A stretch of DNA of 64,000 nucleotides, from assembly GCA_964016885.1 (NCBI GenBank), contig OZ024744.1, positions 68,326,278-68,390,277 of the forward strand. The letters are read 5' to 3'. The translations under genes were made by a program, and so were the position numbers. This document shows, in pieces, positions 57,071-64,000 of the stretch; position 1 is the stretch's first letter; each line of letters starts with the position of its first letter. The stretch is from Eledone cirrhosa (taxonomy: Eukaryota > Mollusca > Cephalopoda > Octopoda > Eledonidae). The notes below the pieces were generated by a model. The model was not told where the DNA came from, searched no databases, and saw only the letters and a program-made list of their open reading frames with translations.

Positions 57071-57561
57071 CAACGTGGGTTTGTGTAGTTTGCCCAGGGA
57101 GTTTTCTGAATTTAGATGCAATAGAAGGGCTTGTGTAGTTATCTCCGAGAGTTTTCTACATTTTCTTTTTACGTAACTGCCTATTCGTTGGATTAACGTT
57201 TAAATGACTGAGTATTCTACAGACACGTGTACCTTGAACCGAATCTCAAAGCGATTCAGTGTAATACAGGGAGTGGTCAGACAGGATAATCTTAGAATAC
57301 TGGTACACACAATTTTTGTTTATCTAAATTCATGCATAATGCTTGGGGTGACTTGAAGATAGCTTACAAGACACTTACGCAAGATTCTCCGCGGTGGAAC
57401 CGACCCCAGAACCCCTCATGATTGTAAAGCAAATTTCTTAATCGTTCGATTATGTTATTTTCACTCATACATTGGCAAACAAAACATCAAGACCAGAAAA
57501 AGTAAAAAGAGAGGAAGAGCAAATATGCGAAGAAGAGGATAATTACTTTTAAAAAATGTTA
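57071..57561. other. No recognised gene
   Basis: Unassigned sequence between the R4-like remnant and a SINE pair. Confidence 0.5.
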
Positions 57562-57577
57562 AATTCTTATTAATAAT

Positions 57578-57735
57578 TGTTTCTACTTTTGGCACAAGGC
57601 CAGCAATTACCCCAGTGCATTACTGGTACTTTATTTTATCGACCCCGTAAAGATGAAAGGCAAATCTAACCTCGGTGGGATTTGAACTCAGAACATAAAG
57701 GGCCGTAACTCTATGCTGCAAAGCATGGTGTCTGA
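57578..57735 (-). mobile_element. SINE type A, copy 5, head-truncated
   Basis: Tail, body and B box (GATTTGAACTCAG on the plus strand) are present; the copy stops at GTGTCTGA before the tRNA 5' end and abuts the next SINE. Confidence 0.85.
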
Positions 57736-57742
57736 TTAATAA

Positions 57743-57930
57743 TTGTTTCTACCTTTGGCACAAGACCAGCAATTACTCCAATGCATTACTGGTGCTTTAT
57801 TTTATCGAACCTGTAAGGAGGAAAGGCAAAGTTAACTTCGGTGGGATTTGAACTCAGTACGTAAATGGCCATAACTCTATGTTGCAAAGTATGGTGTCTG
57901 ACGCTCTAACGATACTGCCGATTCACAGCC
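57743..57930 (-). mobile_element. SINE type A, copy 6
   Basis: Complete tail, body, B box and head. Together with copy 5 it is bracketed by AATTCT-ATTAATAAT (57562-57577 and 57933-57948, 15 of 16 identical), and a third copy of that target sequence lies between them. Confidence 0.85.
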
Positions 57931-58297
57931 TGAATTCTGATTAATAATACAATTGTTTTTGTTTGTATTGTTGTTGTTGTTTAGTCTGAAGCCATCTAAA
58001 ATCGAAAGATATTCTGACAATGACCATACAATTCATATATTTCGAGACAGTTCATCTCAGACAACATTAACCATATATCATTCGAAAGAGGGGATGTTTA
58101 ATTCGACTGCTGTAATCTAACCTGTTATATAGAATGCCGTAAGGTTACCAATTTACATATGTAGCCTTTGTTGGCTGTATCACAAGCTACATAGTCCAGG
58201 GGCTTGTCTTTGTATATAAATATAAATTAGAATTCGTTTTTGAATTAGTTTTGCGAGATTTCTTATCTGAAAACGTGTGTTGAAACAGATATTGTTA
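57931..58297. other. No recognised gene
   Basis: Unassigned AT-rich sequence. Confidence 0.5.
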
Positions 58298-58617
58298 TAC
58301 TTTCGGGAGTCATGCTGCCGATAAAAACACATGCACCTGTTGGTTTTCAGTTCAATTTATTATAAATTTCTGGTTGATTGGTTGATTGGTTCGATAACCG
58401 GAAAGTTGTTTATATATTGTCAAAGCTCTTTTTGTCACACATATCTAATCATTGAGGAGGTAACAGAATGTGTGATGAAAGAGCTTTGACAATATATAAA
58501 TAACCTCCCGGTTATCGAATCAACCAACCAACCAGCCAGAAACTTATAATACATTGAAGTGAAATGCAACAACAGGTGTATGTGTTTTTATTAGCAGCAT
58601 GACCCTCCCAAAGTATA
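58298..58617. mobile_element. Fold-back element, about 145-bp arms
   Basis: Arms 58298-58443 and 58469-58617 are imperfect inverted copies. Related at its flanks and inner region to the fold-back at 29965-30298 (GACCCTCCC-AAGTATAA, GAAAGAGCTTTGA). The hammerhead boxes are decayed in both arms. Confidence 0.8.
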
Positions 58618-59092
58618 ATAATATAAATTAAAATATAGCTATGAAATACGACGTTTGATAAAATGTACAATATTATAATTGCTATTAAATTTACCTTGTT
58701 TTCCTTCGTGTATTACCTCAGTTTGACAGCTTAATTCAATTCTGGAATCCCAGCATTCTTCTATGAGAAGGCTTACATATATGTACATTCAGTTTTCATT
58801 AATCATTTTGTATGCAAGAGCTGAGGGGATTCCAAATTTTTACCACCACAGTTTTCCTAGTTATGTTAATAAGTTAATTGGCATATTTAGGAGATTTATG
58901 TATAAGTTTGTTTCATACAGGAATTAAGCAACGGGTTTTCATGAACTGTATTTCAGATAGTGACAGAAGCATGGGAGTATCTGTGTGACTCGGCGAAAAA
59001 AACATCACAAAGACGTTCCATCGAAAATACAATTTTCATTTTTCTCGTGGATGTTTACGTTCATCGACAATAAGCGAAAGCTATATGTATGA

Positions 59093-59093
<1 letters not shown>
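58618..59093. other. No recognised gene
   Basis: Unassigned sequence before a (TATG)n tract. Confidence 0.5.
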
Positions 59094-59123
<30 letters not shown>

Positions 59124-59640
59124 TGTATGTATGTATGTATGTATGTATGTATGTATGTATGAGATGACCCCTTAGCCTTTGTCAAGGCAGAATTCTAGGA
59201 GAAGGAAAACTCTGATATAACACCTGCAACCCTGATGGTATCCAATGATGTTGACTTGTTCTTCTTTTTGGTAAATATCATCTTGGTTAAGAGAGTGGGA
59301 CTGGCTTTGTGCAGTGCCTTTGCTCACTATAAAATCTTCACAGCACAGGCATTGCTTTATATCTGGAGATCTCTCTGCACTTGTCATCACATGGTACGAT
59401 GGGCCCAGCACTATGTCTCAATAATTGTCACAAGTGTAGTGTTTGTACCAGAGTTTTCAAGTCACTGGCTGGACTAAAAAGTCACACTTGTTCAGCGCAT
59501 CGGTAGGGGTTCTCCTACATGGATATAAAGTAGTGGCCGTACTCGAAAACGAGTTGGCAGCTACCATGTATGTATGTATGTATGTATGTATGTATGTATG
59601 TATGTATGTATGTATGTATGTATGTATGTATGTATGTATG
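59094..59640 (-). repeat. Inverted unit of the 48.6-kb tandem repeat, with (TATG)n
   Basis: (TATG)n 59094-59161, then a minus-strand unit (59162-59570) matching the first 410 bp of the 48.6-kb units, then (TATG)n to 59640. The later part of the unit is absent. Confidence 0.9.
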
Positions 59641-59935
59641 TACAAAGCTAGTCCCACTCTCTTAACCAAGATGATATTTATAAAAGCTTCACGGCACAGG
59701 CATTGCTTTATATCTGGAGATCTCTCTGCACTTGTCGTCACATGGTACCATGGGCCCAGCACTATGTGTCAATAATTGTCACAGGTGTAGTGTTTGTACC
59801 AGAGTTTTCAAGTCGCTGGCTGGACTAAAAAGTCACACTCGTTCAGCGCATCGGTAGGGGTTCTCCTACATGGATTTAAAGTAGTGGCCGTACTCGAAAA
59901 CGAGTTGGCAGCTACCATGTATGTATGTCTGTGCA
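59641..59935 (-). repeat. Second inverted unit, internally rearranged
   Basis: 59641-59682 matches the unit in plus orientation (AGTCCCACTCTCTTAACCAA), then the sequence switches to minus orientation (AAGCTTCACGGCACAGG onward). This is an inversion within one unit. Confidence 0.8.
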
Positions 59936-60019
59936 TTAGGTATTTCATTGTTATTTCCCGTTCCTGGATTGCAAAAGCCTGTCCTTCATAATGAGAGCCA
60001 ATATACAGATTGTTGGTTC

Positions 60020-60385
60020 AAGATAAAATATTTTGCTTATATAATTACACTCAGTTTTAAGCTTTCTGTCAATATAGCCATGCATGATTTATGATAAGCA
60101 GCTTTTCGTCTATGGTTCATTATTGCGGTAATGCTGTGCAACTTTCCTAGGTGTTAATTTTTGGTTATCATGCAGGGAGAACTTTTCAAGAAGCTGCTTC
60201 CCAACTTTGATAATGTTATCCGCCTCTTGTAGACAGAATTTGTTTAAAGATTGACTTCTACGCTTGGTGGTTCGTTGATATTTTTGAAAGGATGTGATTC
60301 GACACTAACATGCTATTTTGACTGATGTTAAGTCTCGGCCTCCCTGTTTACGTTTCAGGTAGAGGCAGTCAATGTCACTGTTGAT
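60020..60385 (-). pseudogene. R2/R4-superclade RT C-terminal fragment
   Basis: Minus strand, several stops. SDIDCLYLKRKQGGRDLTSV near 60380 matches the DVDRLYLRRSEGGRGLISI block of the 630-4022 protein. Further down, a weak ALIM-type stretch aligns with the LMAAQEQAL segment. Family is uncertain. Confidence 0.5.
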
Positions 60386-60476
60386 GTACAAATTTACAGT
60401 GCCGGCTAGAAAACTGCATGATTCAGATTAAAAGCGTCTATGGATCCGTATATAATATGTTGATGAATAATTAATT

Positions 60477-60690
60477 TTTTTTCTACTTTAGACACAAGGT
60501 CAGCTATTTGAAAGGAGGGAGAAAGTCGATTAAATCGACCAGTGCTTACTGTTACTTTATTTTATCGACACCGTAAGGATGAAAGGCAAAGCTGACCTCG
60601 GCGGGATTTAAACTCAGAACGTAAGGGGCCATAACTCTATGCTACAAAGCAGAGTGGTTGACGCGCTACCAATACTGCCAACCCACCGCT
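60477..60690 (-). mobile_element. SINE type A, copy 7 (longer subfamily)
   Basis: Tail CACAAGGTCAGC, the GGAGGGAGAAAGTCGA insert, body, B-box complement GGCGGGATTTAAACTCAG and head to CCCACCGC. Confidence 0.9.
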
Positions 60691-60957
60691 CTTGTAACTG
60701 CCTCTGTACAAATTCGTGAAGCTGGGCTTCACAGAACCAGAAAGATAGTTAGGCAGTTACAAGTACAATCCATTAATGGAACTGTAAAAATATACAAAAC
60801 ATTTAAGAAATTCTGCATGTAATAACTGCATATACTCAGAAACCTATGTACGTGTACACGTACATCTGAAAGTTAGGTGTAGTTACGCAGTAATTATTTT
60901 AAGGTGTGATCTTACCACACCTACCTCACTATCCGTGTCAGAGGGTTACAATACTCA
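60691..60957. repeat. Nested inverted repeats
   Basis: CTTGTAACTGCC (60691-60702) faces GGCAGTTACAAG (60752-60763); inside, GTGAAGC/GCTTCAC forms a second hairpin. A perfect 20-bp palindrome, ATGTACGTGT and its complement, lies at 60846-60865. No gene seen. Confidence 0.6.
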
Positions 60958-61210
<253 letters not shown>

Positions 61211-61392
61211 CGAAGGAAGTGTGGTAAGTAACCAGGTAGACCATAACAACGCTCCAAAGTACTCGATACTGGGTAGTACAGTGTGTAATGGGAAAAGAGT
61301 CGGCTGAGCTAACAATACCACGTTAGTTCAGACCTAGCTGTCGAAACGGCTGGAGCTCAGCCGTCGCGGTCCTGACGCTTTATATATATATA

Positions 61393-62067
61393 TGATGGTT
61401 GGAAGATCACTGATGAAGGACTAACTTTATTCATATGTAACCCATTAGCAACCACGCAGCACGTTTATTCTCATATTTACACATATTTTTTCCCTCGCTG
61501 TGACCCGTCTATTTCGTTCTTACTGCTTCCTCTTTCTCTGTATCTTTACCCTCTCTAGCAGTCACTCTCTCTGTTAGCCTATTCCTCACCCTTCACTCAC
61601 TCACTCTCTGTTACTACCTCTCCTCTTCCTCCTTCTTCCCGTTTGACCTGTGCGTAATTCTTTTCTTTCGCACCCTTGGTCAGGCAGGTTTCCTTTTTTT
61701 TCTCTCTCTCGTCTACGATTTCACAGAACTTATGTTTACTGAATTCACAGACGAGATCCCTTCTTCCTCCCGTTAGACCTGTACGAAATTCCTTCCTTGC
61801 TCACATTTCAACCAGGTTTGATGGTCTTTATTCTCTCTCGTTCACGATTTCACCGAACTTATATTCATGGAAATTTTGGACTTGACTCCTTCTTCCTCAC
61901 TTTTCCTTGCTTCACCATCTTTGTTTGTTTACACTCTCGTGTCCCCTTTATTTACGTGTCCCAACCACTTTTTTTAGCCGTTGCTCGCACCAACCGGAGG
62001 TATATGGTCTTTAAAGCGATGAAATACCAATGATGGTTGGAAGATCACTGATGAAGGACTAACTTTA

Positions 62068-62074
<7 letters not shown>
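61393..62074. repeat. 682-bp module bounded by 44-bp direct repeats
   Basis: A 44-bp sequence beginning TGATGGTTGGAAGATCACTG occurs identically at 61393-61436 and 62031-62074. (TA)n lies outside both ends. Inside, two diverged units of about 130 bp (from about 61632 and 61760) share CGATTTCAC-GAACTTAT. The direct repeat contains CTGATGAAGGACTA, as in the Penelope-like tails, but no GAAAC follows. Confidence 0.7.
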
Positions 62075-62099
<25 letters not shown>

Positions 62100-62370
62100 C
62101 GATATTAACAAATGGAAACTATATTTATAAAACCATATCTATTTTATTATACATATTTCAAGGATACCATGTTAAATTATGGTATGCTTTCATCAGACAA
62201 AATACAATATATACCAGTTTTATAAATAAATTTTGACATACTCTTTCAAAATGCAACCGTTACTTTTGGAAGACATCAGGGATATTTCTCCAAATACATG
62301 TCGAGTGCTTTATATCAGTTATAAAAATATTTGCTTGTTGTATCCCAACAATTTAAATAGAACTTTTGCA
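62100..62370 (-). mobile_element. Hammerhead-bearing repeat element, complete copy
   Basis: About 270 bp between (TA)n tracts; a shorter version is at 43061-43171. No ORF. Contains the ribozyme at 62140-62204. It looks like a retrozyme-type or Penelope-derived non-autonomous unit. Confidence 0.7.
62140..62204 (-). ncRNA. Hammerhead ribozyme, all three stems well formed
   Basis: Minus strand. Stem I has eight consecutive pairs including one G-U (62204-62197 with 62140-62147). Core box CTGATGA is at 62196-62190. Stem II has eleven pairs with one C-C mismatch (62189-62179 with 62170-62160) around an 8-nt loop. GAAA is at 62159-62156. Stem III has two pairs (A-U, U-A) with loop ATGT, and the cleavage-site base A17 is at 62148. 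Every conserved core base is present. Type I topology with a tiny stem III matches hammerheads of Penelope-like elements and animal retrozymes. Confidence 0.85.
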
Positions 62371-62678
62371 TATATATATATATAAATTTTAGTACAGCAT
62401 TGACGAAGCTTTAGAATACGGCCAAGCTAGCGTATATGCATAATCGGTCTGTAGCTTGAGCACTCAGGTGAGGAAAGACCCCAGAGTAATAACATTACGT
62501 TCAGACAGCTTAGCAAATCAGATATAGCGGTCGGCAGTCCGGCCGCATTACTAGAGCAACGAAAATACAGGACCCAGAAAAAGATTTTATACTGACCCGG
62601 ACATAGCGGTGAGGCTGGGTGCAAAATATATAACTTACATCGTATATCAACAATATACATCACATATACCATCCAAAT
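62371..62678. other. No recognised gene
   Basis: Unassigned sequence with a short (TA)n at 62371-62383. Confidence 0.5.
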
Positions 62679-62704
62679 AGAGAGAGAGAGAGAGAGAGAG
62701 GGGA

Positions 62705-62796
<92 letters not shown>
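62679..62796. repeat. (GA)n microsatellite
   Basis: 118 bp of GA units with one GGG interruption at 62701-62709. Confidence 0.98.
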
Positions 62797-62798
<2 letters not shown>

Positions 62799-63153
62799 AT
62801 ATCCTTTTACTAAACATTCCGTATTTTTACTTCCTTCAACCAAATTTACCTATCGGCACTCCTCACTTTATCACATATCTCTATACCTCTATCACGACAA
62901 TAGTCCCAATAGTCCATCAAATTCCTTATGCTAGCTATGTATCTTTACAGCTGTGTTCCTGTAAATATATGTTTAGACTCCCTGAATTTATATGTTCTGG
63001 CTTGTTAATTTATTAACTTGCCATTGAGCGACACTAGGATACGGTCGGACTATACTTATGTCCCTATGTGTATTAATTACATGTAGGAACATACACTTTT
63101 AATATATATATATATGAAAGAAAATGATCGCTCTACATGGCTGAATACAATAA
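62797..63153. other. No recognised gene
   Basis: Unassigned AT-rich sequence with a short (TA)n at 63103-63114. Confidence 0.5.
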
Positions 63154-63406
63154 ATGTAATCTGAGGTTTTCGAATATTAATAATAACATTCGATTCGTTT
63201 GCAATTATGCAAACAAGCCTCAATTTCATAGCCATGTCAGTAGAATGAACCCGTCATTCTTGCTCTTGTGTTGTTCTGTTCGCATACCAACACAAGAGCA
63301 AGAATGAAGGGTTCATTCTACTGACATGGCTATAAAATTGAGGCTTGTTTGCATAATTGTAAACGAATCGAATGTTATTATTAATATTCGAAAAACTCAG
63401 ATTACA
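63154..63406. repeat. Palindrome with 120-bp arms
   Basis: Arms 63154-63273 and 63288-63406 around a 14-nt loop, nearly identical. Followed by (CA)n and (TA)n. Confidence 0.9.
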
Positions 63407-63411
63407 CACAT

Positions 63412-63480
<69 letters not shown>

Positions 63481-63491
63481 GAGAGAGAGAG
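63407..63491. repeat. (CA)n, (TA)n, (GA)n
   Basis: (CA)n 63410-63467, then short TA and GA runs. Confidence 0.95.
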
Positions 63492-63642
63492 CAATAATTA
63501 TTATTGCTATTGCTATTGTTATTCTTGTTCATATGGTTAATTATTTTTACATACATTTCATATATTTCATTACTGCACTAGGGCTTGATGAACACAACCG
63601 CAAGGATATGGTCCAAACGTGGAAGTGTCGAATTCCCACTGT

Positions 63643-63952
63643 CATCGCCTCCGTCTCTCTCGCTCTCCCCATCTCTCCGTATGGTGAGCAAATGGGGTCC
63701 CACGTGCTGGCCTCCCCACAACCCCGGCGGACAGGATGGAGAAGGCGTTTCCCCGGAGGATGGTAAGGGAGATGCGCTGGAAGCGCCATTCCAACTCGCG
63801 AGGCTCACACCTGCGCCTAGCCAGTTCAGCGCCTATGGTGGTGAGTAGGGAGGTAGCCCTAGGGCCAAGAACTCCAGAAGTCTCCACTGCCAAGGGCACA
63901 ACCGCGAACCTATCGGAGAGCGACCGATACTTGGAGAGTTTTACTTGACTAC
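63643..63952 (-). pseudogene. C-terminal fragment of a LINE reverse transcriptase
   Basis: Minus-strand frame with KLSKYRSLSDRFAVVPLAVE, SGVLGPRATSLLTTIG and an RFQRISLTILRGNAFSILS ending. This pattern (tyrosine-rich lead, VP-A-ET, LGP-A, Q-IS--I-RGN) is common at the C-terminus of several non-LTR reverse transcriptases. The upstream frame is closed by a stop near 63980. The clade is not determined. Confidence 0.5.
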
Positions 63953-64000
63953 CGCCTTACACTGTCCCTGTCACTGGTAAACATAAATACCCAATTGGGG

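Noticed and set aside
61393..61436. Direct repeats as LTRs of an LTR retrotransposon
   Set aside because: Only 44 bp, no TG...CA ends, no primer-binding site and no gag/pol between them.

Overview
The window looks like intergenic DNA from a cephalopod mollusc, most likely an octopus. That call rests on seven copies of a tRNA-derived SINE with the body/tail typical of octopus and squid, two copies of a second tRNA-derived SINE, very dense (TA)n, (CA)n, (TATG)n and (CT)n microsatellites, and Tx1-like, R4/Dong-like, RTE, Penelope-like and Helitron elements packed into one another. No host protein-coding gene can be supported. The only hint of one is a weak first-exon-like ORF near 47.1 kb.

Layout. 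1-21 kb is a nest of LINEs. An intact 1130-codon R4/Dong-like ORF (+, 630-4022) abuts an (AAT)n tract and then a Tx1-like LINE on the minus strand (copy A, 4169-9999) whose ORF2 is open apart from one frameshift in a G run. Next come an internally deleted Tx1-like copy (B, 10054-12095), a decayed R4-like copy (12123-14906) inside another (AAT)n tract, and a chimeric pair of Tx1-like copies (C and D, 14944-about 20900) carrying two diverged tandem duplications. 21-32 kb is microsatellites, SINEs, fold-back sequences and hammerhead-ribozyme-bearing repeats. 32.1-34.7 kb is a decayed Helitron with the helicase C-terminus and a 69-bp minisatellite. 34.7-39 kb is palindromes, a SINE with perfect target-site duplications and microsatellites. 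39.3-43 kb holds two Penelope-like elements, one split into head-to-head halves, plus a large palindrome with a canonical hammerhead core. 43.8-46.2 kb is a fold-back cluster. 46.3-47.6 kb is the least repetitive stretch. 48.6-51.35 kb is a higher-order tandem repeat (A-B-A-B), with inverted relatives at 59.1-59.9 kb. 51.9-60.7 kb is nested SINEs and LINE fragments (hAT-like MITE and RTE fragments inside older LINEs). 61-64 kb holds more microsatellites, a very well formed hammerhead ribozyme candidate, a palindrome and a LINE C-terminus.

How the parts relate. R4/Dong-like copies sit in (AAT)n tracts that are also the 3' tails of Tx1-like LINEs, so one LINE family seems to supply landing sites for another. 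A second theme is (TA)n-flanked palindromic or Penelope-like repeats that carry hammerhead ribozyme cores of several types, from complete (62.1, 42.4 kb) to progressively decayed. These ribozymes are the most notable content of the window. All calls come from reading the sequence; no homology search or folding program was run.
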